A DNA stretch of 64,000 bases from Macropodus opercularis (Eukaryota; Chordata; Actinopteri; Anabantiformes; Osphronemidae). Below are positions 21,082 to 31,620 of this stretch, in pieces. The notes under the pieces are model-generated. The model did no database searches, was not told the origin of the DNA, and was given only the letters and a program-made list of their open reading frames with translations. The number at the start of each line of letters is the position of its first letter. The first letter of the stretch is position 1. The stretch lies in the NCBI GenBank assembly GCA_030770545.1, contig CM061099.1, positions 13,337,001 to 13,401,000 of the forward strand. The letters are read 5' to 3'. The position numbers and the translations under genes were made by a program.

Positions 21082-24000
21082 GGTGGGTGCCGTACTACTA
21101 CAGAAATGAGCATCATTTGCTAATATATCCAATGTTTCCACTTAATTGTATTTTTCTTTAAAGGAAATATGCTGTACAAACACACACTGGGAGTATGAAA
21201 GAGGGAATGACAGAGATGGGTGGTGCAGGAAGGGCGTTAAAGACCCTGGTGCTGTGGTGACCATGGACAGGTTGATGTACTTCCAGCAATGAGCAGCTCA
21301 TAAAAAGTGCTATCCGTAGGCTTTAGGAAGATATTCTATCTCTCCGCTGCTAACGGCGCAGCCTAAAATCACCTGCTCAATCAAAGTCAGGCCCCCCTCC
21401 ATTACATAAAATGCACCGGGAAAACAGGAGAAGAACAATTGGATTGTGTACGTGTGTGTACTGTACAGTGCTATTTGTAGGGAGATATTACCTTTATTTA
21501 GTAAGAGAATTGGGACACTCGGTGAAAGGCGGGCGGTCATGGAACAATACGATTTTTAGGCTTCATTAGGAAACATCAAGACGTGATTGATTCCTCTGCA
21601 CATTTGTGACAGTCACATGGTGTTTAAACATGATTGGTTTTATTTCCTCATGGTCCAGGTTCCACCGCTGCAAGAGCAAATATGAAAAATTATATTTGCA
21701 CTCAGAAACTCAGGATGAAGAAAAGCTTTTAAATTAAAAACAAACTATTCCAAACGTTATGTTTTACGTGAACTAAAAGTGGCAAAATATGCACAACCAC
21801 ACTGCAATTACAACTAATTTACCAACAGTATGTCTGACGTGAGACCTCATATAGATGTAACCTTAACCTCTAATACTGTTACACCACCACAACAACACAC
21901 ATCCAGACAAACACAGACTGCACGCGTATGTTATATAGCACAAATCTCCAGCAGCTAAAACTAAAATAGTAAATACTTGAGCCTTCAAACAAGACCTGGG
22001 TCCCTCAGAGTCCCCAGAGAAGCAACATTAGGCAGTAAAAATACAACCAGGTACATCAAGCCCAAGTACTAAGAGAAGAATCCTGTAAGAAACACAAACT
22101 AATGCAAATGAGGGAAATTAATGAAATAGAAGTAAAAACAAACACCGACAATCCCAGCTCAGTGCCAGACGAGCACCGAGGACCACAAATCCACTGGGTT
22201 CGTCTTTATGCAGACTCCCGGGAACGCGGCGCTGTCAGACTAATGGGACGGTAGCGCGCAGGCACAAGTCCTGCAGAACCGCTCCAATTAAACAGGCCCA
22301 ACTTTAAAAGGGAAAACACCAGTGTTGCAGAAAGTAAAGCTACATAAATATATGGCCACATGAGCATTGCTGCGTAGAGTATGTAGGCTAACTGTAAATA
22401 TACCCGCACACACACGGTAACATCCAGACCTATTTACATCAGACACTTTTTTCATATATATAATATTTAAGCCTTCTGTTTATGTGTTTTTTATTTTTTA
22501 ATGCCTTTGGATAACACAGCAGAGAGAAGGAGATCGAATCAGTCTGCTCCATCAACTGTAATAGCTTTGGCAAATATATAAGTAAGAAAACTAATGTAAG
22601 GAGGACTTTTGAAAATTAAAATGTGAGATGAAATAGAATTCTCTATAATAGTCTCAAATCTCCGTGGAGACAGTTCCACCTACGTGATGACAAAATGTAC
22701 TTCATCTTAATTCAGCGCTCGACAGGTTAGAACAATGAAAAGAACTCAACCCACGTAACAGCTCCTTTGATCGAGCCTCCAGAGCAGGGATGAGAAATCA
22801 TTTTGACCCGTGGTTCGTTTATGTGTCTCTTCCTATTATGATGTTTGGAGAGGATCATAACGCGAACAACCGCCGGATATCAATCAGAACAGACCTTAAT
22901 GAAACGCTCATGCTGATCCGTCAAACTGTAATCTGTGAAAGCAGGAGAGCAGTAGGAGCCACTGTGGGAACCGTCGCTGTGCCCACTGTTACTTGTCAGG
23001 AGCTTCTCGGAATAACACTTCCCATCAACAACGCGACGTCTACATTGACCTGCGTGCACAAATCGCTTGCTTTAAAGCTGTGGGCGCTCACGGCCTTAAA
23101 TTAAGACACCGTGCTCTTAAATGTCTTCCACCTACTTGAAACCATTTCTACTGACAGTAGCTATTTAGTGGCGAACCCCGTGACTCGTTTTAAGGTCGCG
23201 CTGTTGTCATCTGTCACATGACAATGGGGGCACTTTGTGTCTTCCTCCAGAGACAGAGAACTTAAATTTCCTCTCCGAGCTAATAGAAATTTAACTCTGC
23301 CTATAACTCCACTGAGTCCTCAAAGCCAGACACTAGGCAGGGCCCTGGAGGAAATAGCTTCAGATGTCATTTACTTTACTGTTCTCTTCTTATCTTTTTC
23401 ATTTCTTCCTCCTTCCCTGCTCCCATATCTTTTCATGATGTTTGCTGTCATTGGCAGTGGCTTGAGTGGCCACGTCGTGGAAATATTGATTTCTTCACTC
23501 CCTCCCTCCCTTCTCTAGCCCTTCTCTCCAGTCCCACCAACACCCATCCCCCTCCGTCTTCTCCGTCCTTGTGTTCTGGTGCACAACCAACCCACTTCAC
23601 CCACAGTTCCTCCTGCTTCGTTCCTTTCCTGCTCTTCTGTTTTGTTCTGCCGTCTCCTGATTTTCTCGATTCTGACGTCACCCTGTGGCTTCGCTGTCTT
23701 TGAAAGCACTCTCCATTATGGGGTTGCTGAGAGTAGAAGTGGGGGGTGGAGGGGGAGTTTCTCTCTGCCATCACTTCACTGTATTTTCCCTATACATCCA
23801 TCAAAGCAGCAAAGGCCCGTGTTCAGGCACTTGGCTCGCTGTCGACCTCAGCCGCTGACGACTCATTCGCGCTGACAACACACAAATAACTGTAAACTTT
23901 CGCTATTACTGAGGTCACTGCAAAGTGAAATGTTTCACAGAGTGTTGACACGTATCTTCTCCTCTATTGCAGACAAGACCAGGATCCCGGTTATTTGTTT

Positions 24001-24704
24001 CAAGTGAAACGCAAGGAGACATTGTTACAGTCTAAACTGTCGAAACTTCAGGAAAGAAAGACACGTCTGCAAATTTGCAGGAGGCGTCCTTCAGAGAATG
24101 TAATCCAGAGATAACACATGGGGTTTTATGATGAGCTTCCTTTTCCACAGCTAATTCTACGTTTTATTTGTTATTCTCCTCTCTTATGTCACCAGTTCCC
24201 ATGTGTCCCAGTACAAGTGGAAGTACTGACTCACCTGCTCTTGTACCGACAGTGGCGTGACACTGTGACAGCAGCAAAGCAACGGGACATGGAGAACCGG
24301 TCCTGGCTGCTGCTGGCATGTCTGTTTGCGTCCTGTTCTGCTTTGTGTACTTTTGGCTGAGGTCTGGCATTTCAGCGATGCCCTGACTCATTTCTGCTGG
24401 ACGGGGAACTCGAAGTCACGCTATCCGTTCTAGCGAGCAGGTTGTGATGTGACACAGACTTCAAGCTGTTCTAGCACATTTTATGCTTCTTTTCAAAGTA
24501 TGAGCAATTTTTTTCTTATAACAATCTAATGCACCAGTGTAGCCTTATTTTAAAGTATTTATTAGTCAAGGCTTGGTCAACAATGTAATGCAGACTCTAT
24601 TCTACAGGTTCTAGAATATCATTCATATTAGTAACGAAATATGACGTGATGTGTTGAGGACCAAGAAACTAAACTCTTACTGCATCTAGCGGCAGATCTC
24701 AGCT

Positions 24705-24800
24705 TTCTTCCTCTCTCTCCCTGCCAGGACGCGACTACAGGACCTTCCCACAGGAGACCAGGGTTTGATTCCCATGGACTGTAGGACAACTTCAAGGCTT
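24705..24800 (+). repeat. Possible tRNA-derived SINE fragment
   Basis: The segment 'ccacaggagaccagggtttg' followed by 'attcccatgg' contains a good RNA polymerase III B-box (GGTTTGATTCC, consensus GGTTCRANNCC). The preceding 'gactacaggaccttcc' is like the anticodon-arm region of tRNA-derived SINE heads. No clear A-box, acceptor stem or 3' tail was found, so this is not an intact tRNA gene. It is at best a SINE scrap. Confidence 0.35.
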
Positions 24801-25717
24801 TTAGAAACATTTGTAGGAACTCGTGCACACTTGTATGTTCATTTAAAATCGAACCCAGATGTATAAACTAATATTTCACTTCATCACAAACTCCCTGCAC
24901 AGCCTTTCAGATTCTCTAAGTTACTCTTAGCCTCCTAATCGCTGCTTAATGCAACTCGACCATACCGTGCTTAAAAACACATGCCGCTTGCTCTGGCTGC
25001 TTTGTTTGATTACTAATGTGTGTTGACAATAATGGCTTCCCACCGAGCAGATGCCCAGAGTCTGCTACTGAAGAGAACATTAGCATTGTAGCTTTACTAG
25101 CTCCCATTAACAATAAACAAATGCACCTGTCTCTGTTTACCATCTCTGCTATATTGCCTCTGACAACACACCGACGCCAAGTCATAAACACAGAGGAGGA
25201 GCAATTCATCTTTATTGCATGTAATCATTCTAAACATCCACATGGGCGATCTGTCCCTCGAAGACAGGTAGAAAGGTAGCCGAGTAATATACCCCCCTGT
25301 GGCTGAGGTTCATCATTTCGCCTGAATGATCCCATTGGTCCAGAGTCAAGAAGCATGTCAAGTTCAGCATGTGGCTTTATAGGGACTCTCTTTCTGTTGA
25401 GGTTGTTTATGTGAGGTTCACCATGTTAACAGCAGGTGCGGTGGTACACGGGTTACAGTAGTTGTGTGATATAATGGCTTTTATTAGTGAGCATGATTAA
25501 AGGAAGCCAGGAGGGAGGGCGGGCAGGTGCAGGGCTGATGAGCAGAGTGGCAGTGTTAATAGACTGAGCTCCAGGGAGGTGGCCCCCGTTTGCTGCACCG
25601 ATCCGTCTTGATTTCTGCACATTGCCTTCTTCAATTACGCTAAGTGTTTTAGCTCTATAGTCGCCGGCGACGGGAACGTGCATAGACCATTTCTCTGGAA
25701 CGCAGCAGTGTATTGTA

Positions 25718-25743
25718 CATTATGCAAAGTGCATTATGCATGG
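25718..25743. promoter_or_regulatory. Paired octamer-like POU sites
   Basis: Two ATTATGCA words occur 13 bp apart ('cattatgcaaag' then 'gcattatgcatgg'). The first contains ATGCAAA, the POU-homeodomain octamer core. The spacing is about 1.2 helical turns. Confidence 0.35.
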
Positions 25744-26937
25744 AAACACAAAATACAAGTCGGCTGTGCCGTCGTTTTACACCATCATCAAGTCACGCTC
25801 GAACTTTATTTTTTCCCCCCAGATTCATTAGCCGCTGTGACTACAATTGCCTGATTGGATATGAAGTGCTAGCCTGTAATCTGTAGCTGCTGCTCCGCTA
25901 TCTTGAAGATGTGTCCAGGCTCAGCGAGAAAGGAGAGATGATGCAGAGATTAGACGCTGAGGGATACTCTCTCTTCACAGGGGCATAGAGGGAATTAAAG
26001 GTGTCCTCTCCCATCTGAGGAAAAGGTTATTATCTTCATCACATAGCCCCTGCACCTGACACCACACAGCACCTTTACTCAAGATAAGACCGAATCTGGA
26101 CTCTTGCGTATGTCTTTACTTACTTGTGTCAAGGTTATGAGCTGTAGCACACACAACACGCTGTTTCTATTCAATCAATGCTGGCAACACTGAGCGGGAT
26201 GAACAGAAAAAAAAAAAGATGCCGTCTCGTGTATTTTGTGAGCATTTAAACCGGTTACTGTTAAAAAAAGGACACACTGATACAGTGTTTGAATTCAGGT
26301 TATTGACTTTTGCAAAGTGAAAGCAAGGGGAATGCAACTGCACATTAATTAGGACGTGCTGTAGGAGACAAATTCTCCAGTGAAACTAATGCAAATGGAG
26401 CCTGTGTTTCTGTGCGAGTGAGAAAGACGTCGGCAACGAGGCTTTTGATGAATCTTTGTCAAGGCACTAAATGATCTTCCTTCACTGTGATACAACAAAC
26501 AACCACAGAGTGAGCAGCTGTCAGCGGAAACGTACACTCTGCCAGGTAGCGACGCGCATTAACCGGAATGGCCTGTAAGCAGCCGTGTAGCGTCTGAGAG
26601 CGGACGTGGACTCCTCCTCTGGAGAGACCGGCCTGTTGTTTGGAATGCTGATGACAGACAGTGAATCTAAATTCCTATAGATTGTTGCTATAACCTTTCT
26701 CAATGGGGGAATAACACAGACGTGATCCCGGCACCACTGCTCTTTAGATTGCTCCCTCGCTGTCACTTGACACAAATAAGACAGTGACGCCTGGGATATG
26801 GCACTGCTTACCGCTGCATCGAGCCGGGGGAACGTGCCATCTTTTGACCCCCCCGATGCATTTCAGAAAAGGTCAAGCTGACAGTCACCATCTCATCAAT
26901 CTGCTGTTGCGAGTCTGTCAATCTTTCCTGGGACCAA

Positions 26938-26951
26938 CCCCCCCCCCCCCC
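26938..26951. repeat. C14 homopolymer
   Basis: Fourteen C in a C-rich stretch, with a GGGGTGGGGGGG-type run about 100 bp downstream on the same strand. Confidence 0.9.
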
Positions 26952-27302
26952 TCCAGTAGTGGGTGGAGAGCCTTAAAACACATTTCCCCTCCCTGATTTT
27001 CCACCACCCTTCGTTCGCCTTAGAGAGATGGAAGGGGTGGGGGGGTGACCTTCGTGACCACCTTATCTCGTGGAAAGGTCACAGCAAGGCCTCTTAAAAA
27101 CCAGAAGGGTGGGGAGGATCGATCTGGAGGCTTTCTTTTATTTATCTCGGTAGACATGCTGCTCCTGGTGTTCTTCCAGGCCAATGGTGAGGGGGAGAGA
27201 TAACGATCTATTAGTGTTGCAGATATCCTCCTCCTTACCTCACTCTCCCTGCAGCCCCCTCTGTCCCTCACTTTTCCTGTCAGACACCCTTCCTCTATAG
27301 AA

Positions 27303-27325
27303 GCCTCTGGCCCAGGGCCAGAGGC
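27303..27325. repeat. 23-bp GC-rich inverted repeat
   Basis: The arms gcctctggccc and gggccagaggc are perfect complements around one A. Confidence 0.9.
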
Positions 27326-28119
27326 ATTTCGTGGAAGGAAAGTTGGAGGTCATCAGAATGGGATGGTGGACAACCCCAGGTCAACATGATCAAGACATGT
27401 CATTGCTCAGCACAGTGCATGGAGGGGTGAGAAATCAGGTCCCCCTGATATAAGCTGCAGAGCTATTAGAACTGGGAGTTGGGAGGTGGGCGGGGGGGCA
27501 TCACAGACACTTTTCTGTCCCGTCCCCTTTGACTTTTGCAGTGCAGTGTATTAATGGCCCACTCTTATCACCATTTATCATTTGAACAGTGCAATATATA
27601 GGAAGTAGCTGCATCAGTAGAGGGAAAACAAAGGCAAGATAGAGATGTTACGCGGTGAGATGAGTGTGTCGCTGAGAGCTGATTTAATTAAAGTTTTCTG
27701 TCCCTGCTGGTTTCAACTCTGTGTTTTGTTTGGAGATGAAAATGAAACAAATGACTCATTGACATTGTTACTGACTTACACATAGCTCAAGATGTCTAAA
27801 GTCAGTAACACCGACAAACACTCAAAGTGCACAGACACACAATCTGAACTCTTTTAGTTACAAAAAGCATTTTCGTCTGCATGTTGTAAAATCTCTTCAC
27901 CTAATCATGCTTAGAATCTTTCTTCATTACCTCACCATCACAGTCAATTAGGCCCCACTTTCTCCATCCTTTATTTCCATAACCGGTGTCCTCATGCGCT
28001 GCTTGTGTCGCAGGTCCTGTAGATAAATAATTCAGCTGGAGGTGGGGTGAGAATTTACAGCTCCCGTCTCACCCAGTCAGGCCGTAAATTCTGAATGAGG
28101 GGGAACGGGAGAATATAGT

Positions 28120-28157
28120 AGGGAGAAGAAAAAAAGGGGGGAGAAGGAGAAGGGAGA
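28120..28157 (+). repeat. 38-nt homopurine tract
   Basis: Thirty-eight consecutive A/G bases continuing, after one T, into another 15 purines. The composition suits triplex (H-DNA) formation, though mirror symmetry is only partial. Confidence 0.85.
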
Positions 28158-30948
28158 TGAGGGAGGAGAAAGGCTGTGGGGAAGTGGTCCCCGGGGGACC
28201 ATAGTCTCACACAGGCAACATCATAAAGTCACCATTAGAATGCTGTATTTATAACAGTGGGTCTGCCCCAGGCTGTGACTGCGAGTCCCCCCCTTTCCAA
28301 ACACACACACACACACACACACACGCATTGTCACGCTTTCTGGAACACACTAATCCCACAAGTAGACGCACATATTCACAAACTACACAGCATCCGTATC
28401 CACATGATAATGTCATTTTCCTTAGTATTAGAGGAGTCTCGCCATAAAACACACACTGTGTCCTTCTCCCGGCGCCACTGTCCCTATATATGGTGTTCAG
28501 CAGGACACCAGCATCACAGAATATCAATGGCTTAATGAGGCGAGAGCTCTTTCTGATGTGCCGCAACATTGACTCTTTGGGGGGAACATGGAGAGTGAAA
28601 CGACTCTGAAGAGATAACAACGCCCCCCGATGGACTGCTGGCCAGCTCAGAGCATGCTCAGTAGTGCCTGACATAATGGCCGACTGTAATGATACCAAAC
28701 ATCTAAGTGTACATGGATCCTTTACCGCCTCTTGTTGTTCCACACTGTGTAGAAGGACTGGAAAGGCTACCATGAGTTATGGTTGTTTAAGATCCAATAA
28801 ATATGATAGATTTAAATAAAAGGGAAATGCCAGTGTTTATTTTTCTTGGATCATTTATTGCATCATTTTGCCTTCTCGCTTTATTTGCTGCTCTGTTACT
28901 GCAATTTAAGTCGGATCCGTAATGCATTTAGGAACAGCCACTCAGGAATACCTTTAAAATTGCTCATTTAGAAGTTGAAAATTGATACACACAGGTGGAA
29001 GACTGCACCAGTTGTCCGCAGTGTAAATCACCGTGTTGTCGGCGAATGGACTTCTTTCCCAAAAGAAACTCAATAGAGTGCTTGACTTAGCAAGCTTTAG
29101 ATGTGCCGCATATCTAAACTTGAGAAGCGGTAATGTGACTTTGAATTACGGCCTTAAGGTAAATAAGCTATTAAACAACAAATAGTTGCATCAGACGCAG
29201 CAGAGAAGAGCCAAAGGTGAGCAATGATAGTCAGTAGAACCAGGAAACGTAGCACAGGAAGGGAACCAAATCCCCCTGTGCCTTTTTATACACTCTGTTG
29301 AAAAGCAATAAGAGAAGGTACTGTACCCTTTGTTTATCTGTCCTGCTCATGCGTTTATTGTCAAACCTTGTTTAGGAATATAATTTCCCTTTAACTGGCC
29401 TTTTGCTTTCCTGGCACTCTTCAGGCGCTTTCATGTCAACAGTCTACAGTGAGGCCGCTGCTTTGGAATAAACTCCTTTTATTTAAAGCTAGCCAGAGGG
29501 GTCAGAGAGCCTGATCTGTCATTGGCAGTGTAATAAACAGAGAAGGAGAGTTTCACATAAACACCTCCAACCAATATGAACAGCCCACTACAGGAAATGA
29601 AAATGTGGCCACAGGAAGTTAACCCTTTACGGTTCAGGCGGTGTGGGTCTGCTGAATGCGCCGCATGCTTTGTCTGGGTTACTGTAGGGGGCATTTCCCG
29701 AGGCTGCCTGAACGTGTATTAATTGGTTGTCATGGAGAGATATGGCTAAATGCAAAAGGGGTGGTAGTTCTGAATCCCATTTAATGAGAGAATAAAACAC
29801 TCTCCAGATAGGAGGAACCGTATTGACCTGAGGTGGTGCTTGTGAATAACCAGTTGTCTCCCTCAATCGATCACGGCACAATGAGAGACAACACGGAAGG
29901 TAGGCTGGCATGATTTGTGAATGGTACAGAAGGTCAGAACACCTGTGCGGCGTCGCAGCTCCTTTGCCGTATCGCTGGATTTCGGGCTCGCACGCATGTA
30001 CTTGACCTCCAAGTTCTCTTCTCCGCGACAGGGTCCACTCTGCGGTATCGCTCCGGCCTCACCGTTCATCCATGCACGGTCATTAAGCTCAACGCGGCAC
30101 GATTCTCAACGAGGCAGCGCCAGTAACCGACTTGACCCTCAGAGGGCACCACGCTGCCTTGTTCCTCCTTCTCTTTCGTCTTCTTCTGTTCTCACTCGTC
30201 CAATTCCCCACAGTCTGCCTGTCAAAGGGCCAAAGCCTCGACTGCTTTTTGCTTTTTGAAGATGGAACGGAGAGGAAGAGAGAGAGGGAGACGGACTGAG
30301 GCTGGGTCCGTTACAGCAATGGCCGCCAACCGCCGACAGACTTTGAGAGTTGCGTGAATAAATGCCCTGTCTACTTGGGACAGGGTGCACTCACTCTCAC
30401 AACCCGGCACGCATGCATAAAACTCTAGGGGTCGGGGGCAAGGGAGTGGAGAGATTCTCTGCAGAGAGATTGATAACGCCCCCTGCTTCAAACAGCAGAC
30501 AATCCAAGCAAGCCCAATGTGACTTTTAAAGACCCCAGTGAATAGTGCATGGAGACAGGTCAAGGGCAGGACGGGTGGAGGGATGGGTAAAGAGTGTTTC
30601 TTATCAATCAGGGAGTCATGAGGGTAAAGTGAAAAGACAAACGCCAAGCTGGGCTTGGTGAGGTTTAAGGAGGAACTCTGGTGGCAAAGTTTCTTTGATA
30701 GCTGAGAAACGGAAAAAACAGATGCAGAGACGTGGAACAAGATTTATGGCTGGTTGTGGTAAATACTCCAGGGTACAGCTCTGTCTGTACAGAAATGTAT
30801 TGCGTTTTAGAGCCACTGATGCAAATGTTTCTGGCAAATTATAGTTTACATTTTATACGTTCTGAATGTTTAAGTTACTGTACTTACAGTATAACTATCA
30901 CCTCAAGAGAAACTTTTTTACAGCTTCAACTTGAAAACTAAGTAAAGG
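28158..30948. other. Gene-free DNA, two long chance frames
   Basis: Minus-strand frames of 174 codons (28249-28773, ending in a CA-repeat-coded Val-Cys run) and 172 codons (30222-30740, Ser/Leu/Pro-rich from purine-rich complement) show no domain. The rest is unique. Local GC is slightly raised at 29.9-30.4 kb. Confidence 0.55.
28300..28324. repeat. (AC)12 microsatellite
   Basis: About twelve AC units. The repeat accounts for the Val-Cys or Thr-His runs of open frames on both strands here. Confidence 0.95.
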
Positions 30949-30985
30949 TAAAGGAGACTGCACCTAATGAAGTGGCCAGTGAATC
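30949..30985 (+). repeat. End of a dispersed fish repeat (CACCTAATAAAGTGGCC type)
   Basis: The string 'cacctaatgaagtggccagt' matches, with one change, the terminal motif CACCTAATAAAGTGGCCGGTGAGTG that recurs at the ends of a common fish interspersed repeat. The rest of the element is not recognisable. An AAT array follows about 40 bp downstream. Identification rests on memory of the motif. Confidence 0.45.
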
Positions 30986-31017
30986 TAAGGCTGCTGATAC
31001 AGACAAGAGTAATCTCA

Positions 31018-31019
<2 letters not shown>

Positions 31020-31062
<43 letters not shown>
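31020..31062. repeat. (AAT)14 microsatellite
   Basis: A clean 43-bp ATA/AAT array, the longest trinucleotide array in the window, between two dispersed-repeat fragments. Confidence 0.95.
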
Positions 31063-31065
<3 letters not shown>

Positions 31066-31447
31066 TATAGTTTTATATTATAACATTATTAGTTTTATAT
31101 AGAACATTATAACAACTTCTCTTTTTTTTACACCTTTATAGCATATGACCTAAGGAAAAGAAACTGTGACTTTGGTCACTGTGATTGAAATGATGCCTTC
31201 TATTCAAAGGGGCACAGAGTGGAAAAACGGGCATGTAGGCTTCATAATGGCCAATCAATATCGTGAATTTACAGCACAGTACAGCCTAAATGCCACCCCA
31301 TCCTTTGGCCTTGTATCAGCACCCAATCACAGGCAATTACACTCTTTTAAGCGCTGACTTAACCCTGATGAGCCCCAAACGGATGAATCTAGCCCCACAC
31401 GCATACGCGCATTTGTCTTTATTTCTCCTTGAATTATTTTCCGGAGG

Positions 31448-31620
31448 CTCGCACTAACCTACCACCCTAACCACTACCTACGAATGTCCAACCCTTAAAC
31501 CAACCACCAACAACACTTAGAAAGTCTTTAATGTCCTCGTGGGGACCAGCATTTAAAGTCCCCACAATGTGAGTAATGCATGGTGCACACACACACACAC
31601 ACACACACACCTACACACAC
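31448..31620 (+). repeat. Fish 'CTAACC ... GTGGGGACC' repeat with CA tail
   Basis: A degenerate run of CTAACC/CCTAAC words (31453-31505) is followed by 'cctcgtggggaccagcattt' and 'gtccccacaatgtgag', then a CA array. This order is that of a widespread fish repeat, in which the GTGGGGACC/GGTCCCCAC pair flanks a short spacer. It resembles telomere-like CCCTAA words only superficially. The CA tract at 31585-31610 is part of this unit. Confidence 0.6.

Larger units (their letters stand above)
19993..24704. other. Gene-free DNA, pyrimidine-rich patch at 23.4-23.65 kb
   Basis: The patch at 23375-23650 is strongly pyrimidine-biased and produces long Arg/Glu/Lys-rich shadow frames on the minus strand (up to 108 codons). 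A 104-codon frame at 22790-23104 on the plus strand has balanced composition but no recognisable family. The rest is unique AT-rich DNA. Confidence 0.55.
24801..28119. other. Gene-free DNA
   Basis: Unique sequence with the paired octamer words, the C14 run and the GC-rich palindrome. G-rich runs occur at 27030-27050 and 27480-27500. No open frame exceeds 90 codons. Confidence 0.6.

Noticed and set aside
23448..23774. 108-codon Arg/Lys/Glu-rich frame, minus strand
   Set aside because: It is the complement of a pyrimidine-rich patch, with no domain.
24750..24790. tRNA gene suggested by the B-box
   Set aside because: No A-box at the right distance and no acceptor stem or cloverleaf. Kept only as a possible SINE scrap.
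28249..28773. 174-codon open frame, minus strand
   Set aside because: Its C-terminal third is coded by the CA array (Val-Cys run) and no domain is visible. It reads as a repeat-sustained shadow.
30222..30740. 172-codon open frame, minus strand
   Set aside because: It is Ser/Leu/Pro-rich because it is the complement of purine-rich DNA. No motif, and overlapping frames exist on both strands.
31453..31505. Interstitial telomere-like CCCTAA words
   Set aside because: The words are irregular and fit the fish GTGGGGACC repeat better than a true telomeric array.
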